The notes under the pieces are model-generated. The model saw only the letters and a program-made list of their open reading frames with translations, did not search any database and was not told the DNA's origin. From Pelagibacteraceae bacterium AG-464-B04 (GTDB lineage: Bacteria; Pseudomonadota; Alphaproteobacteria; Pelagibacterales; Pelagibacteraceae): a stretch of 58,926 bases of DNA. How positions within the stretch are numbered: position 1 is the first letter of the stretch; each line of letters opens with the position of its first letter. The position numbers were made by a program, and so were the translations under genes. The DNA lies in the NCBI GenBank assembly GCA_003209225.1, contig QCRZ01000004.1:1-58926 (forward strand), read 5' to 3'. Below are positions 9,859-20,045 of this stretch, piece by piece.

Positions 9859-11517
9859 ATGTCAAGAAATATTAGTAAACTATCTGGAAGAAAAGGTCTT
9901 AAAGACAATCTATTCAAAAGAATGATTGACATAACTAGTAAATCTAAAAATGGTGAAGAAATAAAACAATTGGCTGACGAATATCATGTAGGTATGTCAA
10001 CTATTCACGGTGCAGAAAGTTTTTATGAATTTTTGAGACCAGAACATAAAGAAAAAAAAGCATGGGTATGCAATGGCAGTGCATGCATGTGTGCTGGGAA
10101 TCAAGACAAGCTTAAAGAAAAATTAGTAGATAAATTAGGTAAAGATAAAGTAGGTGAAATGTTTTGTTTAGGACATTGTTATGAAAACACTGCATTTCAT
10201 TATGATGGTTACAATTATTCAGGAAAAGATATTGACCAGATTGATGAAATTATTAAAGGGAAAAAAATTAACGAAAAAAATATTAATTCAATAAGCCATG
10301 CAACAACAAGCATATTAATGGGTGAGGACTTATCTACTATTGAAAAATTTAAAGATTTATTATCACAAACATTAAAAAACGATAAAAAAGAAACTCTTAA
10401 AACTATAACTGAGTCAAACCTTTGTGGTAGAGGTGGCGCAGGTTTTCCAACTGGAATGAAATGGAATTTCTGTAGTCAGCAAAAAGTAGAAAAAAAATAT
10501 GTAGTTTGTAATGCTGATGAAGGAGACTCGGGTGCTTTTTCTGATAGATATCTTTTAGAAGACCAACCTCTTAAAGTTTTGTTTGGAATGATTGCTTGTG
10601 CCTATATTATAGGAAGCGATGAAGGTGTTCTTTATATTAGAGGAGAATATCCAAAATCGATCGAAATCATTAACGGTACAATTAATGAATTAAAAAAATT
10701 AAATCTATTAGGTGAAAATATCTTGGGTACTAATTTTTCATGTGATTTATCTATCTGCATTGGACAGGGTGCTTATATATGCGGAGAAGAAACTGCTTTG
10801 ATTGCATCTATTGAAGGGAGAAGAGCTGAAGTTGATGTTCGCCCACCCTTTCCAACAGTTGAAGGTTTATATAAAAAACCAACTGTAGTTAATAATGTTG
10901 AAACTCTAGCAGCTATAGCTAACATATTAAAACTTGGCGCAAAATCTTTTTCCTCTATAGGTAATGTTAAATCGGCTGGTACCAAACTCGTTTGTTTAGA
11001 CAGTTTGTTTAAAAATCCTGGTGTTTATGAAATAGATATGGGAACTCCTATGAAAAAAATAATTTATGATATTGGGGGTGGATTTGTTGAACCCGTAAAA
11101 GCTTTACAGGTTGGAGGGCCATTAGGTGGAGTTATTCCAATCAAAGAAGTGGAAAAATTAAATTTAGATTTTCAGGAATTTACTAACGCAGGTTTTATGT
11201 TGGGGCATGGTAGTATTGTTAGTATTCCCGAAAACTTTAATATGATTAAATATATTCATCATTTGTTTAAATTTACTGCTGAAGAGTCTTGTGGAAAATG
11301 CTTTCCTGGAAGACTAGGTTCATACCGGGGAAAAGAAATGTTTGATCAAGCAGTGAATAAAACGAATAAAATTCCAATAAAACTTTTAAACGAATTGCTT
11401 ATAACTATGCAAAAAGGTAGTTTATGTGCTCTTTGTGGAGCGATTCCAGTGCCTATTCAAAACATACTTAAATATTTTACCCATGAATTTAAAGCTGATA
11501 TAAACCAGGAAGCTTAG
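9859..11517 (+). CDS. NAD-dependent formate dehydrogenase flavoprotein subunit (NuoE-NuoF fusion, FdsB-like)
   Basis: N-terminal NuoE-like 2Fe-2S domain (CNGSACMCAG ... CLGHC) followed by NuoF domain (GRGGAGFPTGMKWNF, CNADEGDSGAFSDR, ESCGKCFPGR). Confidence 0.92.
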   Translation: MSRNISKLSGRKGLKDNLFKRMIDITSKSKNGEEIKQLADEYHVGMSTIHGAESFYEFLRPEHKEKKAWVCNGSACMCAGNQDKLKEKLVDKLGKDKVGEMFCLGHCYENTAFHYDGYNYSGKDIDQIDEIIKGKKINEKNINSISHATTSILMGEDLSTIEKFKDLLSQTLKNDKKETLKTITESNLCGRGGAGFPTGMKWNFCSQQKVEKKYVVCNADEGDSGAFSDRYLLEDQPLKVLFGMIACAYIIGSDEGVLYIRGEYPKSIEIINGTINELKKLNLLGENILGTNFSCDLSICIGQGAYICGEETALIASIEGRRAEVDVRPPFPTVEGLYKKPTVVNNVETLAAIANILKLGAKSFSSIGNVKSAGTKLVCLDSLFKNPGVYEIDMGTPMKKIIYDIGGGFVEPVKALQVGGPLGGVIPIKEVEKLNLDFQEFTNAGFMLGHGSIVSIPENFNMIKYIHHLFKFTAEESCGKCFPGRLGSYRGKEMFDQAVNKTNKIPIKLLNELLITMQKGSLCALCGAIPVPIQNILKYFTHEFKADINQEA

Positions 11518-11524
11518 GGGAAAA

Positions 11525-14320
11525 ATGAAAAACAAAAAAAACGGATCAAACGGGAAAGATCATAAATTTGCTTACATTAATGGTGTAGCTCATGAAATTA
11601 AACCTAATCATACTTCTGTTTTAAAATTTGTAAGAGAGCATATTAGTGAAAAAGAGGTTCCTAGCTTATGCGACGATCCAAATTTGGTTCCTTATGGAGC
11701 GTGCAGAGTCTGTTCCGTTGATGTTGCTCTTAAAAAAGATGGACCAACAAGAACAGTAGCTTCGTGTCATACTCCAATAACTGAAGGATCCTATATAATT
11801 ACTCAAAATGAAGATTTAACAAAGCTAAGAAAAAATATTGTAGAACTTGTTCTTACCGACCATCCGATGACATGTTCAACCTGCGAAGTTAATAATAATT
11901 GCGAACTACAAACCGTAGCTAACGATTTAGGCATAAGTGAACACCGTTATAATAAACCAAAACAAAATAAAGGAATTCCAAAAGATACTTCGCATGCATA
12001 TATGCGAATGAATTTAGATAACTGTATTAATTGTGGACGCTGTGTAAGAGCATGTGATGAAATTCAAGGTTCGTTTGTTTTAACGATGAGTGGAAGAGGT
12101 TTCGATTCAAAAATTACAACGGATAATGATTTGATGTTTGGCGACTCTTCTTGTGTTTCTTGTGGAGCTTGCGCACACACTTGTCCAACAGATGCGATAT
12201 CGGATGTTTTTGCATCTAAATCAGCTGACTATGATGAAAAAGTTAGAACGACCTGTTCTTATTGTGGAGTGGGATGTAATTTAGAAGCATCAGTAAAAGA
12301 TGGTAAAGTAGTTTCTATTGATACACCAAAAGAAACAGAGGTAAATGCAGGTCATACTTGCTTAAAAGGTAGATATGCATTTGGTTTTTATGATCACGCA
12401 GACAGATTAAGAAATCCTCTAATAAAGAGAAATGGAAAGTTTGAAAAAGCATCTTGGGATGAAGCTTATGATTATATTAAGATCAAATTAGAAAAAATAA
12501 TAAAAGAAAATGGTCCTGATGCTATTGCAGGTATTTCATCTGCAAGATGTACAAACGAGGAAAATTATGTTTTCCAAAAAATGATTAGAGCTACAATAGG
12601 CACAAATAATATTGATTGTTGTGCAAGAATTTGTCATTCACCAACCGCATGGGGTATGCAACAAACATTTGGAACGGGAGCTGCAACAAATTCAACTGAG
12701 GACATTTATTTTGCAGATTTATTTTTGGTTATTGGAGCAAATCCAACAAACGCACATCCAGTTACCGGTTCAAAAATTAAGCAACAAGTAATGAAGGGAA
12801 AAAAACTTATAGTTTTAGATCCAATAACAACAGAATTAGCAAGAATGGCGGACTATCATATTAGATTAAAACCTGGAACTAATGTAGCGGTTCTAAATAT
12901 GATGTTATATTTCATTATAGAAGCTAAATTATGCAAAGAAGATTTTATTTTAAGCAGAACAGAAGGTTTTGAAAACTTCCTTAAAGGAATTAAGAAATTA
13001 GATATCGATCAATTAGCTAAGGCTGCTGGAGTTGATAAGCAGCAAGTAAAGGAAGCTGCTATTGCTTATGCAACTGCAAAAAATTCAATGGAGTTTCATG
13101 GTCTGGGAGTTACTGAACATGAACAAGGTTCAAAAACGGTAATGTTAATTGCTGATCTTGCAATGATAACAGGAAATATTGGAAGAAGAGGTGTTGGGGT
13201 TAATCCATTAAGAGGTCAAAATAATGTTCAGGGTGCTGCTGACATGGGTTGCCAACCACATCAAGGAGCGGGTTATTTTCCCGTTGCTGATAAAAAAATT
13301 CAAGATTTTTATACTGAAAAATATGGAGTTGTTCATCCAACAAAAGCTGGATTAAAAATTCCACAAATTTTTGATGCAGCAATAAATAGAGAGGTAAGAG
13401 CAGTATGGATAATTGGTGAAGATGTCGTTCAAACAGATCCCAACAGTGCTCACGTTGCTAAAGCTATGAATGCATTGGACTTATTAGTGGTTCAAGAAAT
13501 ATTTATGAGTGAAACTGCTAAACATGCAGATGTAGTTTTGCCTGGAACAACTTTCTTAGAAAAAGATGGAACTTTCACAAACACTGAAAGAAGGGTTCAA
13601 AGAGTTAATAAAGCAGCAGAACCTCTTCCTGGAACAAAAACAGATGGTCTCATAGTCACAGAAATGATGCAAAAACTTGGCTATGATCAAAAATTATATG
13701 ATGCTGACGAAGTATTAGCTGAAATTGCAGATGTAGTTCCTTTTTTCAAAGGCATAACTCGAGAAAGACTTGGAAAATTAGGATTACAATGGCCAGTAAA
13801 AGAAGATGGAACAGATACAAAAATTCTGCATGAAAAAGAATTTAAATTAGGGAAAGGTAGAATTAAGTATTTTGACTGGAAAGAAAGTAGTGAATTAGAG
13901 AAAAACAAAAAAGATTTTCCATTAATACTAACCACAAGTAGAGTATTACAACACTACAACGCAGCTACCATGACGAAAAGAACTAAAAATATTAAAATTG
14001 TTGATGAAGACATTTTATTAATTCATCCAAAAGATGCTAAACTTAGAGAATTAAACACAGGCGATGTTGGAAGACTTTATTCAGGAAGAGGTGAAGTTTC
14101 CTTGAAAGTTGAAGTTACTGAAAAAGTTAAAGAAGGTATAGTATTTACCACTTTCCATTTCCCAGAACACATGGTCAATATGGTAACTGGCCACGGAAAA
14201 GATGAAGAAACAATGTGTGCTGAATACAAAGTGTCAGCTGTTGAAGTTCAAAAAATATCCAATCAATTTAAAACTGAAGTTTCAACTGAAAAAAATCAAG
14301 CCGAAGTATTGAAATCTTAA
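11525..14320 (+). CDS. NAD-dependent formate dehydrogenase catalytic (alpha) subunit, FdsA-like, Cys-type
   Basis: 931 aa; N-terminal 2Fe-2S and 4Fe-4S ferredoxin modules, CSYCGVGC, CARICHSPTAWGM, HEQGSKTVMLIADLAMITGNIGRRGVGVNPLRGQNNVQGAADMG. Confidence 0.95.
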   Translation: MKNKKNGSNGKDHKFAYINGVAHEIKPNHTSVLKFVREHISEKEVPSLCDDPNLVPYGACRVCSVDVALKKDGPTRTVASCHTPITEGSYIITQNEDLTKLRKNIVELVLTDHPMTCSTCEVNNNCELQTVANDLGISEHRYNKPKQNKGIPKDTSHAYMRMNLDNCINCGRCVRACDEIQGSFVLTMSGRGFDSKITTDNDLMFGDSSCVSCGACAHTCPTDAISDVFASKSADYDEKVRTTCSYCGVGCNLEASVKDGKVVSIDTPKETEVNAGHTCLKGRYAFGFYDHADRLRNPLIKRNGKFEKASWDEAYDYIKIKLEKIIKENGPDAIAGISSARCTNEENYVFQKMIRATIGTNNIDCCARICHSPTAWGMQQTFGTGAATNSTEDIYFADLFLVIGANPTNAHPVTGSKIKQQVMKGKKLIVLDPITTELARMADYHIRLKPGTNVAVLNMMLYFIIEAKLCKEDFILSRTEGFENFLKGIKKLDIDQLAKAAGVDKQQVKEAAIAYATAKNSMEFHGLGVTEHEQGSKTVMLIADLAMITGNIGRRGVGVNPLRGQNNVQGAADMGCQPHQGAGYFPVADKKIQDFYTEKYGVVHPTKAGLKIPQIFDAAINREVRAVWIIGEDVVQTDPNSAHVAKAMNALDLLVVQEIFMSETAKHADVVLPGTTFLEKDGTFTNTERRVQRVNKAAEPLPGTKTDGLIVTEMMQKLGYDQKLYDADEVLAEIADVVPFFKGITRERLGKLGLQWPVKEDGTDTKILHEKEFKLGKGRIKYFDWKESSELEKNKKDFPLILTTSRVLQHYNAATMTKRTKNIKIVDEDILLIHPKDAKLRELNTGDVGRLYSGRGEVSLKVEVTEKVKEGIVFTTFHFPEHMVNMVTGHGKDEETMCAEYKVSAVEVQKISNQFKTEVSTEKNQAEVLKS

Positions 14321-14736
14321 TTAAAGACCTTTGCTAATAAAAATCCTAAAAACATGGATACAATGAAAGCTAAAGAATAATTATTTAATAAAGCTAAAGA
14401 CGATATTGCGGGTCCTGGGCATAATCCTGCTGACCCCCAGCCTACGCCAAACATTGAAGACCCAATAATCAATTTAGTATCAATTGTTTTTACTTCTGGA
14501 ATTGAAAAAGATTGTGCAAATAATGGCTTTGTTTTATTTCTAGTTAAAAAGAAAAATGGTGAACTCACAACTATTGCTCCTATCATAACAAATATTAATG
14601 ATGGGTCCCATTGTCCAAATAAATCCAAAAACCCCAAAACTTTAGCTGGGTTTGTCATGCTTGAAACTGTTAACCCAAAACCAAAAATTACCCCGCTAAT
14701 TAATGAAATTATTTTATTCATTTTAACTTTATCCAA
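14317..14736 (-). CDS. YeeE/YedE-family half protein (DUF6691-like)
   Basis: GFGLTVSSMTNPAKVLGFLD, GWGSAGLCPGPAI. Confidence 0.82.
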   Translation of the reverse strand: MDKVKMNKIISLISGVIFGFGLTVSSMTNPAKVLGFLDLFGQWDPSLIFVMIGAIVVSSPFFFLTRNKTKPLFAQSFSIPEVKTIDTKLIIGSSMFGVGWGSAGLCPGPAISSLALLNNYSLAFIVSMFLGFLLAKVFN

Positions 14737-15142
14737 AAAATGAAACAGTAACTATTCCAGTTAAAATAAAAGTAATTGTTGCAATAATAGATCTTAGTGA
14801 AAATCGCCCAATTCCACAGATGCCATGACCACTTGTACAACCACCACTTACTTTAGTTCCGATTCCAACTAATAATCCAGCAAAAATAATAGATGTAAAA
14901 GAATCTGTAATTAAAAATGGAATTTCATTATTAACAAATATACTAAATATAATTGGCCCAATAATTAAACCTATAAGAAATAAGAAATTATCTGTTCTAT
15001 TAATTTTTGATGTAAGAAAATTGCTCGCAATACCACTAACTCCTGCTAATCTACCGTTTCCAATAAAAAATAACACAACAGCAAGTCCAATAATTACTCC
15101 ACCAGTAAAAGCAGCAAAGGGTGTAAAGTTTACAATGTTCAT
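14729..15142 (-). CDS. YeeE/YedE-family membrane protein, first half
   Basis: GGCTSGHGICGIGRFSLRS motif; overlaps the downstream half by 8 nt. Confidence 0.84.
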   Translation of the reverse strand: MNIVNFTPFAAFTGGVIIGLAVVLFFIGNGRLAGVSGIASNFLTSKINRTDNFLFLIGLIIGPIIFSIFVNNEIPFLITDSFTSIIFAGLLVGIGTKVSGGCTSGHGICGIGRFSLRSIIATITFILTGIVTVSFFG

Positions 15143-16242
15143 AAAACGTAAGGTTCTGTTCTTTTTTCTTTAGCAAAAATTCTATCTAGGCCAAAGCAAG
15201 ATAAATCTATAGTTTGATATTTGCCTGTCATGATTAACTCGGTTAATCCTCTTCCGATCCCTGGTGCTTGCATCAAACCTCTTCCGGTAAATCCTGTAGC
15301 CATAAAAACATTTTCATATTTGGGATGTTTTCCTACAATTGCATTATTATCTAAGGTGTTACAGTCGTAATATCCTGCCCAACCGCCGGTGAGTTTTAAT
15401 TCTTCAAATTCAGGAATTCTGTTTGCTAAAGCAGGCCAAACAAATTCTTCAAAATCATTCCATTCTGGTTCTAAATCAGGTGAATCAAATTTGGAGATAG
15501 GAGATCCTGCAAGATATTCTTTACCTTCTGGTCTCCAATATACTCCTGATGGCAAATCACCTATTAAAGGCATATCGGGGTAATGTTTAGGACATTTTAC
15601 TCTAAACACCGTATGTTTTTGTGGAGCAACCGGAATATCTTCTAGCAATTCTTTAGTCCAACACCCAGCGGCGGATACGATAGTTTTTGCTTTAATATCA
15701 TTTATTTTTTCAACATTTCCTTTTTCAAATTTAGCCCCTAGTTCAATAGCTTTATTTTTCAATGCATTGTGAAACATGTGAGGATCTATCCAACCTTCAA
15801 TTTTACTATCTGTATAGGTTGCTGTTTCTAATCCTTCTGGATTTATCCAATTAAAAACTTCTTTTAATTTACTTGCTGGAATATTTTTTGTACCAGCATC
15901 ACATGCTTTATGATTTTTTAATGCTTCGTATTGCTCTTGAGCATGTTCTGGTCCAAATAATAAAAGATAGCCATTAGGAACCATGCTAGCAGTTGGGTTG
16001 GGATTATTTTTTGTTTTTAGTGTACTAGAAATATTTGAAATAAATTCTAAAGCAAATTTACCTAAATTAATATTTTCTTTTTGAAAAAATTGCCTTCTAA
16101 AACCACCCAAAGATAAAGGGAATGATGCTTTTTTATAAGTTGGATCTCTTTCTATAACTCTTACTTTTCTACCTTCTTTTGACAGAAAATAAGCTGTAGC
16201 AACTCCTATAATTCCACCACCAACAACTACTATGTCATCCAT
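15139..16242 (-). CDS. FAD-dependent oxidoreductase (DAO / sarcosine oxidase beta-like)
   Basis: VVVGGGIIGVATAYFLSKEGRKVRVIERD, GGWAGYYDCNTLDNNAIVG, ATGFTGRGLMQAPGIGRGL. Confidence 0.87.
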   Translation of the reverse strand: MDDIVVVGGGIIGVATAYFLSKEGRKVRVIERDPTYKKASFPLSLGGFRRQFFQKENINLGKFALEFISNISSTLKTKNNPNPTASMVPNGYLLLFGPEHAQEQYEALKNHKACDAGTKNIPASKLKEVFNWINPEGLETATYTDSKIEGWIDPHMFHNALKNKAIELGAKFEKGNVEKINDIKAKTIVSAAGCWTKELLEDIPVAPQKHTVFRVKCPKHYPDMPLIGDLPSGVYWRPEGKEYLAGSPISKFDSPDLEPEWNDFEEFVWPALANRIPEFEELKLTGGWAGYYDCNTLDNNAIVGKHPKYENVFMATGFTGRGLMQAPGIGRGLTELIMTGKYQTIDLSCFGLDRIFAKEKRTEPYVL

Positions 16243-16274
16243 GAATCCCCGTTCTTTGGGGAATATATCATAAT

Positions 16275-16751
16275 TTAATTAAGGGTTAAAATATTGAAAT
16301 TTAAAATAAATGCAAAACCTAACCAGGCAAGGTAAGGTATCATTAGTGCGACACTAATTTTATTTATAGGGTAATATAGTCTTATTAACCATAGTACAAA
16401 AAAAATGATTAAACCTATTAATATTAAAGATACAAGTATTTGGTGAAGTGCAAAAAAAGCTACACTCCAACTAGCGTTAACGAATAAGTGAATAAAATAA
16501 ATATAAAATATTTTTTCTGTTTTTCTAGGACTTAACCAAATTAACCATACCGCAAATGCAATTGATAAATATAAAGTTATCCAAACTGGAGCAAAAACCC
16601 AATCTGCTGGATTAAACGAAGGTTTTGCCAATGTTGAATACCAAGGTTCTTTATAATAATTTGTTATAAATCCACCCCAGGCTGACATACAAAAACCAAA
16701 AAAAAGAAAAAATATCAGATAAGAAATTTTTTTAGATAAAATATTTTTCAT
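16275..16751 (-). CDS. TspO/MBR family protein; start moved to MKNILSKK
   Basis: 5 TM, WYSTLAKPSFNPADWVFAPVWITLY, LFVNASWSVAFFALHQ, PYLAWLGFAFILN. Confidence 0.88.
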   Translation of the reverse strand: MKNILSKKISYLIFFLFFGFCMSAWGGFITNYYKEPWYSTLAKPSFNPADWVFAPVWITLYLSIAFAVWLIWLSPRKTEKIFYIYFIHLFVNASWSVAFFALHQILVSLILIGLIIFFVLWLIRLYYPINKISVALMIPYLAWLGFAFILNFNILTLN

Positions 16752-17464
16752 GCTACAGCTGATCTTCCTCCATCTATACCAATTATTTGGCCTGTTATCC
16801 ATGAGCTTTCTTTTGAGAGTAAAAATTTTGCCAAACTTGCAGCATCTTTTCCTTCACCTAAGCGTTTTAATGGATGCATTTTTTCAATTATATCTATGTT
16901 TTTTTTGTTATTAAACAAAAAGTTTGATATTTTTGATTTAGTTAAACTTGGTGCTATACAATTAATTCTAATTTCTGGAGATAATTCAGCCGCCAAAGAA
17001 ACAGTTAAACCTTCGATTGCTGCTTTTGCAGAAGAAATAATACTGTGGTTTGAAAAACCTTTTTTTGCTGCCACTGTTGAAAACAAAACAATTGATCCAT
17101 TGTTTTTTTTTAAGTTACTTTGAAAAGCTTTAATAACTTCTGTTACAGAAACAACATTTAAAACATAGCTTGAAATAAAATCTTTTGCTTGAGTTGACCT
17201 AAATGGCTTAATATCAATAGACCCTACGCAGTAAGCTAAACCAAGTATATCTGTTAAAGATAAGTCTTTAATTAATTTTTCAACAAAATTTAAATCTAAT
17301 ACGTTACATATTGAATAACTATAACCATAAGCTAATGCAAGATCTTCAAGTTCTTTCTTATTCCTTGAAACTAAATGGCAATCTTTTTTATCTTCAAACA
17401 TTTGTTGGGCTAACACTGAACCCGTTGCGCCAGTAGCACCAAAAATAATATATTTTTTATTCAT
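16748..17464 (-). CDS. SDR family oxidoreductase
   Basis: FGATGATGSVLAQQM; S-N-H-S-x8-K (SNHSIISSAKAAIEG) near the catalytic region; C-terminal SSWITGQIIGIDGGRSA. Confidence 0.84.
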   Translation of the reverse strand: MNKKYIIFGATGATGSVLAQQMFEDKKDCHLVSRNKKELEDLALAYGYSYSICNVLDLNFVEKLIKDLSLTDILGLAYCVGSIDIKPFRSTQAKDFISSYVLNVVSVTEVIKAFQSNLKKNNGSIVLFSTVAAKKGFSNHSIISSAKAAIEGLTVSLAAELSPEIRINCIAPSLTKSKISNFLFNNKKNIDIIEKMHPLKRLGEGKDAASLAKFLLSKESSWITGQIIGIDGGRSAVA

Positions 17465-17576
17465 TTATTCGATTTGATATTATAAGTTGACCTTGTTGTA
17501 GCTTTATAAACAATGAAAGATTTTAATCTACTTACATCTTGTCGCATAATATATATAAAAGAATTAAACTTATTTT

Positions 17577-18167
17577 ATGAATATTAAGACCCTAAAAAAA
17601 AATGATTTTTCATACGCAGATACTTTAGCCAGTTTGCATGCCAAGAACATTAATGGAAAACTATCAAATATAGGGGTTGAATTTTTATCAAAAATTTATC
17701 AAACATTTTTGCAAGACAAAAACATCAGAATATGGATTTTAGTTCATAAAAAAAAAGCTATAGGTTTTCTATGTGGATGTGATAATAATGAAAAAATTTA
17801 CAAAAAATTTTTACTAAAAAACTTTCCTTTTTTAATTTTTCTTTTTTTAAGCAATATATTAAATTTTTTTTTTATAAAAAATATTTACGGTTTAATTATT
17901 TTATTTTTAAATCCTAAAAAAAAAACAATTAATTCTGAACTTCTTTCAATTGCTATTACAAAAAAGTTTCAAAATAAACATTATGGAAAAAGATTAGTAC
18001 GTAAATTGGAACGTTATTTAAAAAAAAAAAATAAAAAAGAATATATTGTAAAAGTTGAATCTAATAACAAAAGAGCAATTAGTTTTTATTTATCAAATAA
18101 ATTTAGATATATATTTAAAACGAGCTATCCTTTATTTGATATAATTAATTTAAAAAAAAAACTATGA
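17577..18167 (+). CDS. GNAT family N-acetyltransferase
   Basis: ITKKFQNKHYGKRLVRKLERYLKKKN...VKVESNNKRAISFYLSNKF, GNAT C-terminal half; unusual hydrophobic insert. Confidence 0.72.
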   Translation: MNIKTLKKNDFSYADTLASLHAKNINGKLSNIGVEFLSKIYQTFLQDKNIRIWILVHKKKAIGFLCGCDNNEKIYKKFLLKNFPFLIFLFLSNILNFFFIKNIYGLIILFLNPKKKTINSELLSIAITKKFQNKHYGKRLVRKLERYLKKKNKKEYIVKVESNNKRAISFYLSNKFRYIFKTSYPLFDIINLKKKL

Positions 18168-20045
18168 TTCACAAGTTTTTTTAAGATTGTTTTTTAAGTA
18201 TAAAATGTAAATGTCACCATTGTATAGTTCGCAATAATCTTTTTCACTTATTGAAATTTTCTCCGTGATGGGTTTTGTTTTTTCCAATATAATAATTTCA
18301 GGCTTTTTAAAATTTATTGTTTGGTTGCTATAAAATTTTGCTCTTAATCTGTCAAATTCTTCCTTAGGTATTGCTATTTGCTGACTCAGTATTGGCGATG
18401 TAGATAAAATAAATTTTTTAATATCTTCTTCAAAATTTTTAGATCCTTTAAAAGTATTTAATGAATTTGCACTATATCTATAATCAAAAAAAGTTCCTAC
18501 ATTAGAGTTAAAATATCTCCATCCTCTTTTTTCATTTTTTAAGAAATTTAAAAGGTCTTCATCATTAAGATTCAAGAATTTAAAATTGTTAATCAAATCA
18601 TTTTCAATCATTTCATTAGTTTTTCCTGTAAACATACCTTTAACTAAGCTCAAATATTTAACATCATTTAAAATTGCCCAAATCATTAATTCATTATCAA
18701 ATGTTAACATTGAAATATTTTCAATAACGATATTTTTATTATTGTTTATTTTTTCTGTAATTTTTTCAAACTCTACTCTCCTTTTTTTATATTTCTGATT
18801 ATTAAATTCATAATTTTTTTCTAAATAAAAATTAAAAAAATAAATAACAATTAACAAAGTGGATAAAATATTAATTAATGGCAATTTTAAATCTTTTTTA
18901 AAATAGTGTTTGATTGATATAATTAAAAAAAATATAAAAAATAAAATTATACAAACAACGACGGCATTGTTAAAATGATAAAGCAATCCTGAATTAGGTG
19001 AGATTATAATAAAAAAAATAGGAGAAAAAATAGATCCTATAAAAATTATTAAAAGGAGATTTAATAATCTGGTACCAGCAAAGTTTTTTTTATTTGAAAC
19101 ATAAATACAAATTACCGACAAAAACAATAAAAGTAAAAATTTTAAGCTAAAATACTTCCCAAAATAATAATTAGCTAATACAATTTTTTTTTCAAAGCTT
19201 AGTTTAAATAATCCTGCACGCATTACAGAATCATTTTCGGTGTATATTATATTTATTACAAAAGGCGAAATAATGATTAAAAAAATTAGTATTGAAAATA
19301 AAATATTTTTGTAATTATTAAATAATTCTTCAATTATCTTTGTTTTAAACTTGTAAATCAAAAATATTAAAAGTGAAAAAAATTCAATTAAAAAAAAATA
19401 ATAAAAACTTGAAAAAGTAAGCCCCAATATTATTGCTAAAAAAATTATTTTTTTTTTTTGTAAATTTTGGTCACAATCCATACTTACGAGCAAGTAAATG
19501 AATGAAAAAAGATATAAATTTGATGGAACTGGTCTATGAGTTCGAAGGAAAAAAAAATTATTGAAAAAAGTTTCTAGATAAATTGTATTAAAGTTTTGTA
19601 AACTTTCCATGTTGTTTATTTCTTTCATCAGGATAGGAATCATAAAAATAAGCAAACTTAAGAACACAGATTCATTTTCATTAAAAAATTTTGAAAAGAT
19701 TTTAAAAAAAATAAGTAGAAAGATAAATATTGCAAAAAATTCTATAATAACTAATCCGATAGAACTAAATATTTTAAAAAATATTGCGTGAAAAATAAGA
19801 GAACCCACAGGAATAGGAACACCTTTTAAATTATTAACATTAGGATCAAATGAATTATAAAAATTTAAAGAAGTTAGGTATTTTATATATGGGTACCAAT
19901 AGTGTCCATCACCTACATTTTCAAAAATAATTCTAACTGATAATTTTTCATCGAAAAAATAGAATGACAGAATCCATTTTGTTGAGAAAAGCAATATTGA
20001 TAAAATTAAAATTTTATTAATATTTTTATTTTTAAATACCATCAT
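18162..20045 (-). CDS. Large polytopic membrane protein of unknown function (possibly glycosyltransferase-like)
   Basis: 627 aa ORF, many hydrophobic stretches, soluble C-terminus; no family motif recognised. Confidence 0.62.
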   Translation of the reverse strand: MMVFKNKNINKILILSILLFSTKWILSFYFFDEKLSVRIIFENVGDGHYWYPYIKYLTSLNFYNSFDPNVNNLKGVPIPVGSLIFHAIFFKIFSSIGLVIIEFFAIFIFLLIFFKIFSKFFNENESVFLSLLIFMIPILMKEINNMESLQNFNTIYLETFFNNFFFLRTHRPVPSNLYLFSFIYLLVSMDCDQNLQKKKIIFLAIILGLTFSSFYYFFLIEFFSLLIFLIYKFKTKIIEELFNNYKNILFSILIFLIIISPFVINIIYTENDSVMRAGLFKLSFEKKIVLANYYFGKYFSLKFLLLLFLSVICIYVSNKKNFAGTRLLNLLLIIFIGSIFSPIFFIIISPNSGLLYHFNNAVVVCIILFFIFFLIISIKHYFKKDLKLPLINILSTLLIVIYFFNFYLEKNYEFNNQKYKKRRVEFEKITEKINNNKNIVIENISMLTFDNELMIWAILNDVKYLSLVKGMFTGKTNEMIENDLINNFKFLNLNDEDLLNFLKNEKRGWRYFNSNVGTFFDYRYSANSLNTFKGSKNFEEDIKKFILSTSPILSQQIAIPKEEFDRLRAKFYSNQTINFKKPEIIILEKTKPITEKISISEKDYCELYNGDIYILYLKNNLKKTCES

